A stretch of DNA of 64,000 nucleotides from an uncultured Lachnospiraceae bacterium (GCA_947630925.1 CANRJM010000001.1:62001-126000); one strand, 5' to 3'; counted from the stretch's first letter, positions 42,487 through 52,295 are shown. Notes: generated from the sequence alone by a model not told the origin. Program-made: numbers and translations.

Positions 42487-43896
42487 GTGGACAGACAGGG
42501 ATTACCGGAACGATATTGCAGCCATATGAGAGAGCTTTTAGGAAAAGAATATCCCGATTATATAGATAGCCTTTCGGAGCAGCCTTATACGGCATTGCGC
42601 ATGAATACAGGGAAAATCCCAATTGATCATTGGGAGCAGATTTGTCCCTTTTCCTGTACAAAAGTTCCATGGACAGAGAAAGGGTATTATTATGATGCAG
42701 AGAAGGATGTTCCGTCGAAACATCCGTATTACTATGCCGGTTTATATTATATACAGGAACCCAGCGCTATGATTCCGGCCGAGATTCTGCCTGTGGAGGC
42801 AGGGGATAAGGTATTGGATTTATGCGCCGCGCCGGGAGGAAAGGCGACGGAGCTGGGGGCAAAGCTGGGACAGATTGGCGTGTTGGTAGCGAATGATATC
42901 AGCGCTTCCAGAGCGTTGGCTCTGGCGAAGAATATACAGTTTGCAGGCATTACAAATGCAGTAGTGACGGCAGAAACGCCAAAACGGTTATCAGAACACT
43001 TTGTATCGTACTTTGACAAAATATTAGTTGACGCCCCCTGTTCCGGTGAAGGAATGTTTCGCCGCTATCCTAATATGATAAAGGACTGGCTGGGAAAGGG
43101 ACCGGAATATTATGCGCCGCTGCAAAGAGAAATCCTGTCCTATGCATATGAAATGTTAAAGCCCGGAGGCAGGATGGTTTACTCTACCTGTACTTTTTCC
43201 GTTCAGGAGGACGAAGAAACGGTGCAATGGCTGTTGGAACAATATTCCGATTTGAAGATTTGTGAGGTGGAACGAAAAGAAGGATTTTTGGAAGGAAGGC
43301 CGGATTTGCTGAAGAATGGAAAGCAGGAATTGAAGCATTGCATCCGGGTATATCCGCATCGTGCAAAAGGGGAAGGACATTTTGCTGTTCTTTTGGAAAA
43401 GGAAAGGAAGCAGCGGGGCGGAAATTGTTCTGACAGAGGTGCGGGAACGAGACAAAAAAGAGGATTGGACAGACAAAAGGAAATAGATGCGCAGCTTAAT
43501 GAATGGTTGGACAAGCTGCCGTTGCGGCAAAGAGATGCTTCGCGCAGATTTTTGATAAAGAATGAGAAAGTGTTATGGGAGGTGCCGGAGGCGGAGCGAT
43601 ATCACTCTCTGCGCATCCTTTACAGCGGTTTGCCGGTATGCCGGATCAGGCATAAAATTGATTTATCGCCGCAGTTGGCGTTGACATTCAAAAGAGAAGA
43701 TTACGAACCGGTTCTCGACCTGTCTGCAAAAGAAGACAGAGTGCTCCGTTATCTAAAAGGAGAAACCATTCAGGCGGATGAAGCGTTCCGTGGAGATGTT
43801 TTAGTCTGTGTGGATGGGTATGGACTTGGATGGTGCCGGGGAAATGGGAACGGAACTTTAAAAAATAAGTATTATGCCGGATGGAGATATCAATAG
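42487..43896 (+). CDS. RsmF-like rRNA (cytosine-C5)-methyltransferase
   Basis: A 469-residue NOL1/NOP2/Sun family methyltransferase. SAM-binding CAAPGGKATELGAKLG, motif IV VDAPCSGEGMFRR with the catalytic Pro-Cys, and motif VI YSTCTFSVQEDEE with the second Cys are all present. The C-terminal third (from about 350) matches the RsmF/YebU PUA-like RNA-binding domain. It should methylate cytosine in 16S rRNA. The start is GTG 42487 with AAGGAG upstream. The next gene follows after 17 bp. Confidence 0.93.
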   Translation: MDRQGLPERYCSHMRELLGKEYPDYIDSLSEQPYTALRMNTGKIPIDHWEQICPFSCTKVPWTEKGYYYDAEKDVPSKHPYYYAGLYYIQEPSAMIPAEILPVEAGDKVLDLCAAPGGKATELGAKLGQIGVLVANDISASRALALAKNIQFAGITNAVVTAETPKRLSEHFVSYFDKILVDAPCSGEGMFRRYPNMIKDWLGKGPEYYAPLQREILSYAYEMLKPGGRMVYSTCTFSVQEDEETVQWLLEQYSDLKICEVERKEGFLEGRPDLLKNGKQELKHCIRVYPHRAKGEGHFAVLLEKERKQRGGNCSDRGAGTRQKRGLDRQKEIDAQLNEWLDKLPLRQRDASRRFLIKNEKVLWEVPEAERYHSLRILYSGLPVCRIRHKIDLSPQLALTFKREDYEPVLDLSAKEDRVLRYLKGETIQADEAFRGDVLVCVDGYGLGWCRGNGNGTLKNKYYAGWRYQ

Positions 43897-43913
43897 AAAG
43901 CTGAGGATGAGAA

Positions 43914-44477
43914 ATGAAAGCAAAGCGCGGAGAGTTTGGTTACATTAATGCAAAGAAGAAACGGATGCTCGTTGGGACGCTTCTCATGGCATTGTTCGGA
44001 GTTTGCGTTTTTCTGACAGGACTTTTTTTAAATCATATGTCAAATCGGAATATTTTTACGGTCATTGCAGTCCTTTTTGTGCTGCCGGGCGCAAGATTTT
44101 TAGTGGCGTATATTGTCCTGTTTCCGTATCATTCTGTTTCAGAAGAGCGTTATCGGAAGGCATGTTCGGCATTGCCGGAGAAAACGACGCTGTTTTCAGA
44201 TTTGGTCATTACCTCGTCGGAAAAGATTATGCATCTGGATTTTGTAGCAATAGGAAATAATCAGGTCATTGGATTACTGGGAGAAGGGAAACAGGAACTG
44301 TCATATGTAAAAAAATATGTGACAAACGGAGTTCATAACTGGGGACCCGGGTACCGGGTAAAAATCATTGACAGTGAATCTGTTTTTTTGAAGGAGATTG
44401 CCCAAATACGGCAAATGGAAGTGGATGAAGAAGAGCAGGAACAGGTCAAATCTTATTTTACCGCATTAATCGTATAG
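43914..44477 (+). CDS. Conserved membrane protein, 187 residues, function unknown
   Basis: Two hydrophobic helices (about 19-40 and 45-68) are followed by a cytoplasmic domain of about 115 residues (SDLVITSSEKIMHLDFVAIGNN ... in short form; GVHNWGPGYRVKIID) and an acidic tail. No motif identifies a family with a known role. It lies between rsmF-like and rluA-like genes in the same run, 17 bp and 28 bp from its neighbours. Confidence 0.7.
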   Translation: MKAKRGEFGYINAKKKRMLVGTLLMALFGVCVFLTGLFLNHMSNRNIFTVIAVLFVLPGARFLVAYIVLFPYHSVSEERYRKACSALPEKTTLFSDLVITSSEKIMHLDFVAIGNNQVIGLLGEGKQELSYVKKYVTNGVHNWGPGYRVKIIDSESVFLKEIAQIRQMEVDEEEQEQVKSYFTALIV

Positions 44478-44505
44478 ATGTAGATGCGGACGGGATGGAG
44501 AGAAT

Positions 44506-45522
44506 ATGCAGATCATAGAAGTAGCAGAGCGGGAAGAAGGACAGCGTCTTGACCGATATCTGGAAAAATATATGAGTCGGGCGCCGAAAAGTTTTTTCTA
44601 TAAAATGCTGCGGAAGAAAAATATTACTTTGAATGGGAAAAAGGCGGCAGGAATGGAAAGACTGAAAAAGGGGGATCAAATTACGCTCTTTCTTGCGGCG
44701 GAGACAATCGAAAAGTTTCGGGGTTCTCCAAAAGAGGTATGGGAACCGTCTGCTTTATCCGGGAATGGGAAGAAAAAGGAAAAGATTGGATTGGATATTG
44801 TCTATGAGGATGAAGAGCTGCTTTTGCTCAATAAACCGGCGGGAATGTTGTCGCAGAGGGCGAGAAAAGAAGATGTCTCCCTGGTGGAGTATCTGATTGA
44901 TTATGTAATGACGGAAGAAGAACAGGAGAAAATGACATTTCGCCCGGGGATTTGCAATCGTTTGGACCGTAATACAACCGGGTTGGTGGTGGCCGGAAAA
45001 ACAGCTAAGAGTTTACAGTATCTCAACCGTCTTTTCCGGGAACGCAATCTGGAAAAGTATTATCTGTGTCTGGTCAGGGGAAAGATTTCAGAGAGTGCAG
45101 ATATTGATGGTTATTTGCAAAAGGATGAAAAACATAACCGGGTTCAGATTACAAAGGAAATGCAGGAGGGAGCGGCGCGAATTGCAACAGCTTATGAACC
45201 GCTTGCGGTCACTGTATGGAGAGGGCAGGAATATACGCTTTTAAAGGTGCATTTGATTACCGGAAAATCCCATCAGATACGGGCGCATTTAAAAAGTATA
45301 GGGCATCCGATTGTCGGGGATACAAAATATGGAGAAAAGAATCTCTATCATTTATTTAAAAGAGAGTTTGGAGTGCGTCATCAACTTCTTCATGCGTGGA
45401 GAATGCGTTTTGGGCAGCCGGACTATCTGCCGGAAAAATACCATGGAAAGACATTTACGGCAGAACTGCCAAAATGTTTTCGCGAGGTATTAGACGGTCT
45501 GGGGATAGGAAGCAGACTGTAG
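44506..45522 (+). CDS. RluA-family 23S rRNA pseudouridine synthase
   Basis: A 338-residue pseudouridine synthase with an N-terminal S4 RNA-binding domain (about 1-65, GQRLDRYLEKYMSRAP) and the catalytic motif CNRLDRNTTGLVVAGK containing the essential Asp (near 154). GKSHQIRAHLKSIGHPIVGDTKYG is the family's second conserved block. It most resembles the RluC/RluD/YjbO group; the target uridines are not known. Gene gaps of 28 bp on either side keep it in the proC-recU run. Confidence 0.92.
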   Translation: MQIIEVAEREEGQRLDRYLEKYMSRAPKSFFYKMLRKKNITLNGKKAAGMERLKKGDQITLFLAAETIEKFRGSPKEVWEPSALSGNGKKKEKIGLDIVYEDEELLLLNKPAGMLSQRARKEDVSLVEYLIDYVMTEEEQEKMTFRPGICNRLDRNTTGLVVAGKTAKSLQYLNRLFRERNLEKYYLCLVRGKISESADIDGYLQKDEKHNRVQITKEMQEGAARIATAYEPLAVTVWRGQEYTLLKVHLITGKSHQIRAHLKSIGHPIVGDTKYGEKNLYHLFKREFGVRHQLLHAWRMRFGQPDYLPEKYHGKTFTAELPKCFREVLDGLGIGSRL

Positions 45523-45549
45523 GAATCAATGTAGTAAAGGAGTGAGGAT

Positions 45550-46086
45550 ATGCCATCCTGGAAGTCAAGAGGCCTTCGTGGTTCCGTATTGGAAGAGGCA
45601 TTAAATATAACCAATGAAAAATATCGGCAGGAGAAGCTGGCGTTGGTTCAGAAAATTCCGACGCCGATTACACCGATAGAGATTGATCAGGAAAAACATC
45701 AAATTACGCTGGCGTATTTTGAGCAGAAAAGTACCGTTGACTATATTGGCAGCGTCCAGGGCATTCCGGTTTGTTTTGATGCAAAGGAGTGCGCAACAGA
45801 TACTTTTCCGTTGCAGAATATCCATGAACACCAGATGAAATTTATGAAAGAATTTGAACAGCAGAAAGGGGTTGCCTTCTTTATTATTTACTTTTCGGGA
45901 GTGGATGAGTATTATTATGTACCCTATCGGGATGTCAGTATTTTTTGGGACAGGTCGCAAAAAGGAGGGCGGAAGAGCTTTCGAAGGGAAGAACTCCATG
46001 CCGGATACCGGATACCGTTCCGGAATCAGATTTATATCCATTATCTGGAAATGCTGTTAAAAGATTTGGAAAGCAGAGAATCATAG
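45550..46086 (+). CDS. recU: Holliday-junction resolvase RecU family protein
   Basis: A 178-residue protein of the RecU fold (restriction-endonuclease-like). GLRGSVLEEALNITNEKYR, KSTVDYIGSVQGIPVCFDAKEC and LQNIHEHQMKFMKEFEQQKG with FFIIYFS match RecU, including the Asp and Glu/Lys positions of the metal site. It resolves Holliday junctions in Firmicutes, working with RuvAB and PBP1-linked division genes. It is shorter than B. subtilis RecU (206) at the N-terminus. It ends the gene run; the following 225-bp region holds the nrdD control region. Confidence 0.88.
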   Translation: MPSWKSRGLRGSVLEEALNITNEKYRQEKLALVQKIPTPITPIEIDQEKHQITLAYFEQKSTVDYIGSVQGIPVCFDAKECATDTFPLQNIHEHQMKFMKEFEQQKGVAFFIIYFSGVDEYYYVPYRDVSIFWDRSQKGGRKSFRREELHAGYRIPFRNQIYIHYLEMLLKDLESRES

Positions 46087-46123
46087 GCCCGACAGTGGGA
46101 AAAGGAAGGATAGAAAATTACAT

Positions 46124-46139
46124 ACACAATATTTGGTAC
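46124..46139 (+). promoter_or_regulatory. NrdR box 1 upstream of nrdD
   Basis: ACACAATATTTGGTAC matches the NrdR consensus acaCwAtATaTwGtgt at about 13 of 16 positions. Its start is 32 bp from box 2, three helical turns, the usual arrangement of paired NrdR boxes. Confidence 0.75.
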
Positions 46140-46145
46140 CATATA

Positions 46146-46174
46146 TTGACATTACATACAAGATATGGTACTGT
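46146..46174 (+). promoter_or_regulatory. Predicted sigma-A promoter of nrdD
   Basis: TTGACA (46146-46151), 17 bp, TACTGT (46169-46174). It lies between and under the two NrdR boxes, as expected for repression. Confidence 0.7.
46156..46171 (+). promoter_or_regulatory. NrdR box 2 upstream of nrdD
   Basis: ATACAAGATATGGTAC, a weaker NrdR-box match sharing TATxTGGTAC-like sequence with box 1 and overlapping the spacer and -10. Confidence 0.65.
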
Positions 46175-46312
46175 TTTTATATTGCATAAAAAATCATGTC
46201 TTATGAGTCTTACTTTATAACGGATTTGCTGTTCCTGCGGGCTTATTCGTATAAAGGAAGTCAGCATGGAATACAGGCGGAGCAGGAGTTTATGAAGAAG
46301 GTTGGTGTGTAG

Positions 46313-48475
46313 ATGAAAATTATAAAAAGAAGCGGTTCCGAAGTGAGTTTTGATGAAAAAAAGATTTCTGCGGCAATCACAAAGGCAAACTATGAGGTTC
46401 CGGTCAAGGAACGGTTGTCGAAGGAGCAGATTACAGATATTACGGCTGCTGTAGTCAATATTTGTCTGGATGTAAACCGTTCCTTAAATGTAGAGGAGAT
46501 ACAGGATCTGGTGGAAGAGCAGATTATGGATAAGCGGGCGTTTAGTGTAGCCAGAAAGTATATTACCTATCGCTATAACCGTGCTTTGATACGGAAATCA
46601 AATTCTACGGATAAGCAGATCCTGAGTTTATTGGAATGTAATAATGAGGAGGTAAAGCAGGAAAATTCTAATAAGAATCCGACGGTCAACAGTGTGCAGC
46701 GGGATTATATGGCCGGCGAGGTCAGCAAGGATATCACAAAGCGTTTTCTGCTTCCAAGCGAAGTGATTCGCGCGCATGAGCAGGGGATTATCCATTTTCA
46801 TGATTCCGATTATTTTGCACAGCATATGCATAATTGCTGTCTGGTCAATTTGGAGGATATGCTCCAAAATGGTACCGTCATTAGCGAGACGTTGATCGAT
46901 CCTCCAAAGAGTTTCTCAACAGCCTGCAATATTGCAACACAGAGTATTGCGCAGATTGCCAGTTCGCAATATGGCGGTCAGAGTATCAGCCTGACGCATT
47001 TGGCTCCGTTTGTAGATGTCAGCCGTCAGAAATACCGCAGGCAGGTAGAAGAAGAGTTTAAGAAGGCCGGACTGGAATATACCAGTCAACAGGTAGACCG
47101 TGTAGCGGAACTCCGTGTTCTGAACGAAATTAAATGTGGTGTTCAAATGATTCAGTATCAAGTCATTACGCTTATGACAACAAACGGACAGGCGCCGTTT
47201 GTCAGTGTGTTTATGTATCTGAATGAGGCACCGGAGGGAAGGCTGCGCGATGATTTGGCGCTGATCATGGAGGAGATTCTCCGCCAGAGGATTCAGGGAG
47301 TCAAAAATGAAAAGGGAGTTTATATCACGCCCGCATTTCCAAAACTGCTTTATGTATTGGAAGAAAATAATATCCATGAAGGCAGTAAATATTGGTATCT
47401 GACGGAGCTTGCCGCAAAATGTACGGCAAAGCGGATGGTGCCGGACTATATTTCCGAGAAGATTATGAAAGAACTGAAACAGGGGAATTGCTATCCCTGC
47501 ATGGGCTGCCGCTCTTTCCTGACTGTATACCGGGATGAGGAGGACCGTCCAAAATTCTATGGCAGGTTTAATCAGGGAGTCGTTACCCTGAATTTGGTCG
47601 ACGTTGCCTGTTCATCAGACCGCGACGAAGAATTGTTCTGGAAAATATTGGATAAACGTCTGGCGCTGTGCAAGAAGGCTCTGATGTGCCGCCATAACCG
47701 CCTGAAGGGAACGCCGTCTGATGTCGCTCCGATTCTTTGGCAGTATGGGGCGTTAGCAAGGCTGAAAAAGGGCGAGAAAATTGATAAGCTGCTGTACAAT
47801 GGATATTCTACCATTTCTTTAGGATATGCCGGTCTTTGTGAATGCGTGCGTTATATGACCGGAAAGTCCCATACCGATCCGGAAGCTTCGCCTTTTGCCC
47901 TTAAGATCATGCAGCGTCTGAACGATGCCTGCAGTCAGTGGCGCGAAGAAGAAAATATTGATTTCAGCCTGTATGGAACGCCGTTAGAGTCTACGACATA
48001 TAAATTTGCAAAATGTCTGCAAAAACGTTTTGGAAAGATTGAGGGGGTTACCGATAAAAATTATATTACCAACAGTTATCATGTTCATGTGACCGAGGAA
48101 ATCAATGCATTTGACAAATTGAAATTTGAGGCTCAGTTTCAGAAATTGTCGCCGGGCGGCGCTGTCAGTTATGTAGAAGTGCCAAATATGGAAAATAATA
48201 TCCCGGCGGTTTTGGAGGTAATGAAATTTATTTATGATAATATTATGTACGCAGAGTTGAATACAAAGAGTGATTATTGCCAGGTATGCGACTATAACGG
48301 ACAGATTCAGATTGAAACCGACCGTCATGGGAAACTGATCTGGAAGTGTCCAAACTGCGGTAATACAGATCAGAACAAAATGAACGTGGCAAGAAGGACC
48401 TGCGGATATATTGGCACGCAATATTGGAATCAGGGACGTACGCAGGAGATTAAGGAAAGGGTGCTGCATCTGTAA
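46313..48475 (+). CDS. nrdD: Anaerobic ribonucleoside-triphosphate reductase NrdD
   Basis: A 720-residue class III ribonucleotide reductase. It starts with an ATP-cone (about 1-90), has the catalytic barrel with NCCLVNLEDMLQNG and PCMGCRSFL, and ends with a zinc-binding CxxC pair (CQVCDYNGQ ... CPNCG) and the glycyl-radical loop RRTCGYIGTQYW near 700. It makes deoxynucleotides without oxygen. The activase gene nrdG is not adjacent, unlike the usual nrdD-nrdG pair. Two NrdR boxes and a promoter control it. Confidence 0.97.
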   Translation: MKIIKRSGSEVSFDEKKISAAITKANYEVPVKERLSKEQITDITAAVVNICLDVNRSLNVEEIQDLVEEQIMDKRAFSVARKYITYRYNRALIRKSNSTDKQILSLLECNNEEVKQENSNKNPTVNSVQRDYMAGEVSKDITKRFLLPSEVIRAHEQGIIHFHDSDYFAQHMHNCCLVNLEDMLQNGTVISETLIDPPKSFSTACNIATQSIAQIASSQYGGQSISLTHLAPFVDVSRQKYRRQVEEEFKKAGLEYTSQQVDRVAELRVLNEIKCGVQMIQYQVITLMTTNGQAPFVSVFMYLNEAPEGRLRDDLALIMEEILRQRIQGVKNEKGVYITPAFPKLLYVLEENNIHEGSKYWYLTELAAKCTAKRMVPDYISEKIMKELKQGNCYPCMGCRSFLTVYRDEEDRPKFYGRFNQGVVTLNLVDVACSSDRDEELFWKILDKRLALCKKALMCRHNRLKGTPSDVAPILWQYGALARLKKGEKIDKLLYNGYSTISLGYAGLCECVRYMTGKSHTDPEASPFALKIMQRLNDACSQWREEENIDFSLYGTPLESTTYKFAKCLQKRFGKIEGVTDKNYITNSYHVHVTEEINAFDKLKFEAQFQKLSPGGAVSYVEVPNMENNIPAVLEVMKFIYDNIMYAELNTKSDYCQVCDYNGQIQIETDRHGKLIWKCPNCGNTDQNKMNVARRTCGYIGTQYWNQGRTQEIKERVLHL

Positions 48476-48573
48476 CATGCATTTGTTTCCGCTTTCTGAA
48501 CGGATGCAGTTTCTGAGTACGGCGAAAAATAAAAAAAGGGGTTTTCAAACCTAAAAAAATATGTTATAGTCAC

Positions 48574-48839
48574 AAGTAGAAAACGAAGAAGAGGAATAGT
48601 AGTTGCGGCGCGGAATACAGAAAGCTGTTGGCGGATGGAAAACAGCAGAAGCAAAACAATGAACTCGCCTTGGAGTTGCCGGTTGAACGATACAGTAGAC
48701 TTGGACGGAGTCCCACCGTTACAGGGGAGAGGTATTGATAGAAATTGATGTACCTGTGAGCGCATGTTTTTTCATGAATTAGAGTGGTACCGCGTAAGTG
48801 TATATTACGTCTCTATAGTTTACTATAGAGACGTTTTTT
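48574..48839 (+). promoter_or_regulatory. Leucine-type T-box leader of leuA
   Basis: The 427-bp gap before leuA holds a T-box riboswitch. The conserved T-box AGAGTGGTACCGCG is at 48781-48794, followed by a terminator (stem 48807-48818 with 48823-48834, six T to 48839). In Stem I, GAACTC at 48661-48666 places a likely specifier CTC (Leu) at 48664-48666, and GAAGAAGAGGAATAGTAG (48585 onward) is the usual Stem I start. A TATAGT -10 (48565-48570) lies just upstream. Uncharged tRNA-Leu should favour the antiterminator and turn leuA on. Confidence 0.93.
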
Positions 48840-48902
48840 CGCTATACCGGGAATTCAAAGAGCCGTATCAGGCATGGAATGCATAGAAATGGAGGTTGAA
48901 AA

Positions 48903-50588
48903 ATGAAAGGATTTGACAAGTATCAGAAGAGTTATTTTATGCCGCCAGTCCCTTGCTATGACTGGATTAAGAAGGATTGTATCACGAAGCCGCCGGTATG
49001 GTGCAGCGTGGACCTTCGCGATGGGAATCAGGCGTTGATTGAGCCGATGAGCCTGGAAGAGAAGGTGGAGTATTTTCAGATGCTTGTAAAGATTGGATTT
49101 AAGGAAATCGAGGTTGGTTTTCCGGCGGCGTCGGAGACAGAATACAATTTTCTGCGTGTCCTGATTGAGCGGAATCTGATACCGGAAGACGTGACTGTCC
49201 AGGTGCTCACACAGGCAAGAGAGCATATTATCCGTCGAACCTTTGAAGCGGTGGACGGAGCGCCAAATGCCATTGTGCACGTATACAATTCCACATCTGT
49301 GGCGCAGCGTGAGCAAGTGTTTAAAAAGTCCAAAGAGGAAATCAAACAGATTGCGGTAGACGGCGCAGTCTTGCTGAAAAAACTGGCAAATGAAGTCAGG
49401 GGAAAGATCCGTTTTGAATATAGTCCGGAAAGTTTTCACGGTACAGAGGTGGAGTATGCCGTAGAGGTTTGCAATGCCGTATTGGATGTATGGCAGCCTG
49501 CAGCAGATGCTCCTGCCATTATTAATATTCCGTCCACGGTAGAGAATGCAATGCCGCATGTATTTGCCAATCAGGTAGAATATGTCAGCAAGCATTTAAA
49601 ATACCGGGAGAATATTGTATTATCCCTTCATCCGCACAATGACCGCGGATGTGGCGTGGCAGCGGCGGAATTAGGCGTTCTTGCCGGTGCAGACCGTTTG
49701 GAAGGAACTTTGTTTGGAAATGGCGAGCGCACTGGCAATCTGGACATTGTAACAGTTGCCATGAACCTTCATTCGCATGGCGTAGATTCTAAACTGGACT
49801 TTAGTAATATGCAGGAAATTAAGGAAACTTATGAAAGATTAACAGGTATGCAGGTATCGGCGCGCGAGCCGTACGCCGGCGAATTAGTCTTTACTGCTTT
49901 TTCCGGTTCGCATCAGGATGCAATTTCCAAAGGAATGTCATATCGGGAAACAAAAGGACAAAATGAGTGGACAGTGCCATATCTTCCGATTGATCCAAAA
50001 GACGTAGGCAGAACATATGATTCTGACGTAATCCGCATTAACAGCCAGTCAGGCAAGGGCGGTGTGGCATATGTGTTTAAGCAGAATTTTGGCATGGTCA
50101 TTCCGGAAAAAATGCGCGAGGAAGTTGGCTATCTGATGAAAGGCATATCTGACCACGCGCATGCGGAGTTGAATCCGGAACAGATGTTAGATGTATTCAA
50201 GAAAGAATATTATGAGCCGGAGAAAACCTTCCAAATTACGGAGTGCCATTTTGAACAGAAGGATGGTATTCTTGCCAAAGTTACCATTGTCATTGTGCGG
50301 GATGGTACTGCCGAGGTAGTAGAGGCAAAAGGGAACGGCCGCTTAAATGCCGTGAATAACGCCATAAAGAAATATTTTGATATCAGCTATTCTTTAAACG
50401 AATATGAAGAACATTCCTTATCCAGAAATTCTTCCTCAAAGGCAATGGCGTACGTTGGCATTACCCAGGATGAAAAGAAGTTATATTGGGGCGTTGGAAC
50501 AGACGAGGACATTATTAAGGCTTCTGTTCAGGCGTTGGAAAATGCAGTAAACAATCTGTTTATTCAGAAGAAGGATAAGATAAGGTAG
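48903..50588 (+). CDS. leuA: 2-isopropylmalate synthase
   Basis: A 561-residue LeuA of the longer (type 2) form. WCSVDLRDGNQALIEPM opens the catalytic TIM barrel (about 30-310), with LHPHNDRGCGVAAAELG and GNGERTGNLDIV around the metal-binding His residues. A C-terminal regulatory domain (about 425-555, ITECHFEQKDGILAKVTI) should bind leucine for feedback inhibition. It makes 2-isopropylmalate from acetyl-CoA and 2-oxoisovalerate, the first committed step of leucine synthesis. Control is by the T-box upstream. No other leu genes are nearby. Confidence 0.96.
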   Translation: MKGFDKYQKSYFMPPVPCYDWIKKDCITKPPVWCSVDLRDGNQALIEPMSLEEKVEYFQMLVKIGFKEIEVGFPAASETEYNFLRVLIERNLIPEDVTVQVLTQAREHIIRRTFEAVDGAPNAIVHVYNSTSVAQREQVFKKSKEEIKQIAVDGAVLLKKLANEVRGKIRFEYSPESFHGTEVEYAVEVCNAVLDVWQPAADAPAIINIPSTVENAMPHVFANQVEYVSKHLKYRENIVLSLHPHNDRGCGVAAAELGVLAGADRLEGTLFGNGERTGNLDIVTVAMNLHSHGVDSKLDFSNMQEIKETYERLTGMQVSAREPYAGELVFTAFSGSHQDAISKGMSYRETKGQNEWTVPYLPIDPKDVGRTYDSDVIRINSQSGKGGVAYVFKQNFGMVIPEKMREEVGYLMKGISDHAHAELNPEQMLDVFKKEYYEPEKTFQITECHFEQKDGILAKVTIVIVRDGTAEVVEAKGNGRLNAVNNAIKKYFDISYSLNEYEEHSLSRNSSSKAMAYVGITQDEKKLYWGVGTDEDIIKASVQALENAVNNLFIQKKDKIR

Positions 50589-50631
50589 GAATCAATCAGT
50601 ATTGGTATCAATGCGGTAAAGGGGGAAGAAG

Positions 50632-52131
50632 ATGCAGGACATTGGCAGATTGATTAAGGAATTAGTAGAATATGGGGAAAAGCAGGGATTGGTTGCGGCA
50701 GAGGATCGCATCTATACAAGGAACCGTCTGTTGGAGATATTTCAGTTGGATGAATGGAAAGAGGATGAAACGCCGGCTTCCGGAATGGACTTAGAAGAAA
50801 TTTTAAACGGAATGCTTGACTGGGCGTATGAACATGGTATAACACAGGAAAACAGTATAGTATATCGTGATCTTTTTGATACAAAGATTATGAGCGCGCT
50901 GGTGCCGGCGCCAAGCGTTGTCATTCAGAAATTCAGGGAGCTTTACAGGGAATCGCCTGAAAAAGCATCTGCATTTTATTATAAATTTAGCTGCGATACA
51001 AATTATATCCGGAGATACCGAATCGCAAAGGACAGAAAATGGACGGTAGATACAAAATATGGGACATTGGATGTGACGATTAATCTGTCAAAACCGGAAA
51101 AAGATCCAAAGGCAATCGCTGCGGCAAAACATGCAAAGCAGAGCGCCTATCCGAAATGTCTTTTATGTAAAGAGAATGAAGGATATGCGGGACGCATCAA
51201 TCATCCTGCCAGACAAACGCACCGTATCATACCGGTTACGATTGATGGAAAGCAGTGGGGCTTTCAGTATTCCCCATATGTATATTACAATGAGCATTGC
51301 ATTCTTTTTAACAGCGAGCATACGCCGATGAAAATTGATGAATCTGCTTTTCGTAAATTATTGGATTTTATCAGACAGTTTCCGCATTATTTTATTGGCT
51401 CAAATGCAGATTTACCGATTGTAGGCGGTTCTATTCTGGCGCATGAGCATTTTCAGGGGGGATGTTATGAGTTTGCAATGGAGCGGACCGGTATCAGGAA
51501 AAGGATTCAGCTTCCGGGCTTTGAGGAGCTGGAAGCGGGAATTTTGGAGTGGCCGATGTCCGTCATTCGTATCCGCCATAAGGATACGGATATTCTTGTA
51601 AAAGCGGCGGCGCATATTTTAGAGAGCTGGCGGAATTATACGGACGAAGCATCTTTTATTTATGCGGAAACCGATGGAGAACCTCATAATACTATTACGC
51701 CGATAGCCCGTATGCGTGATGGTAAATATGAATTGGATCTGGTATTGCGGAACAATATTACAACAAAAGAGCATCCGTTGGGCGTTTATCATCCGCATCA
51801 GGAGCTGCACCATATTAAGAAAGAAAATATTGGTCTGATAGAAGTCATGGGGCTTGCGGTCCTTCCGGCCCGTTTAAAAGATGAAATGAAGAAATTGGGC
51901 GAATTTATCGTAGCGGGCAAGGATATTCGCAGTGATGCCGATTTAGAAAAGCATGCGGACTGGGTAGACGGTTTTCGGAGTCATTATGCGTCTGTTACGG
52001 CAGAGAATGTAGAGGAGATTCTAAAGAAGGAAATCGGTTATGTATTTATGCAGGTGTTGGAACATGCCGGCGTCTACAAGAATACCAAAGAAGGCATGGA
52101 AGGTTTTATGAGGTTTATTGAAAGTCTTTAG
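50632..52131 (+). CDS. galT: UDP-glucose-hexose-1-phosphate uridylyltransferase (GalT, Firmicutes type)
   Basis: A 499-residue GalT of the Firmicutes class (type 2), longer than E. coli GalT. It shows YPKCLLCKENEGYAGR, HRIIPVTIDGKQWGFQYSPY, and GGSILAHEHFQGGCYEFAME with the conserved His residues of the active-site region. The reaction swaps UMP between UDP-glucose and galactose-1-phosphate in the Leloir pathway. It follows leuA by 43 bp and ends at its own terminator. galK and galE are not in the window. Confidence 0.95.
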   Translation: MQDIGRLIKELVEYGEKQGLVAAEDRIYTRNRLLEIFQLDEWKEDETPASGMDLEEILNGMLDWAYEHGITQENSIVYRDLFDTKIMSALVPAPSVVIQKFRELYRESPEKASAFYYKFSCDTNYIRRYRIAKDRKWTVDTKYGTLDVTINLSKPEKDPKAIAAAKHAKQSAYPKCLLCKENEGYAGRINHPARQTHRIIPVTIDGKQWGFQYSPYVYYNEHCILFNSEHTPMKIDESAFRKLLDFIRQFPHYFIGSNADLPIVGGSILAHEHFQGGCYEFAMERTGIRKRIQLPGFEELEAGILEWPMSVIRIRHKDTDILVKAAAHILESWRNYTDEASFIYAETDGEPHNTITPIARMRDGKYELDLVLRNNITTKEHPLGVYHPHQELHHIKKENIGLIEVMGLAVLPARLKDEMKKLGEFIVAGKDIRSDADLEKHADWVDGFRSHYASVTAENVEEILKKEIGYVFMQVLEHAGVYKNTKEGMEGFMRFIESL

Positions 52132-52163
52132 GCATTGCCTTTACGGAAAAAGATACGGATGGA

Positions 52164-52229
52164 AAAAAGGGAAAGCCGGCGGGGCAATGCATATCGAAAG
52201 ATGGCGCTGCTGAACGGTTTTCCCTTTTT
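52164..52229 (+). terminator. Rho-independent terminator after galT
   Basis: AAAAAGGGAAAGCCG (52164-52178) pairs with CGGTTTTCCCTTTTT (52215-52229) with one G-U pair; a 36-base loop. Confidence 0.75.
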
Positions 52230-52295
52230 CATTGTGTGAAATATTGTATCAAAATACAGAGTCTTTTTTGTCGGAGGGTTTCAACGCATCACGGC

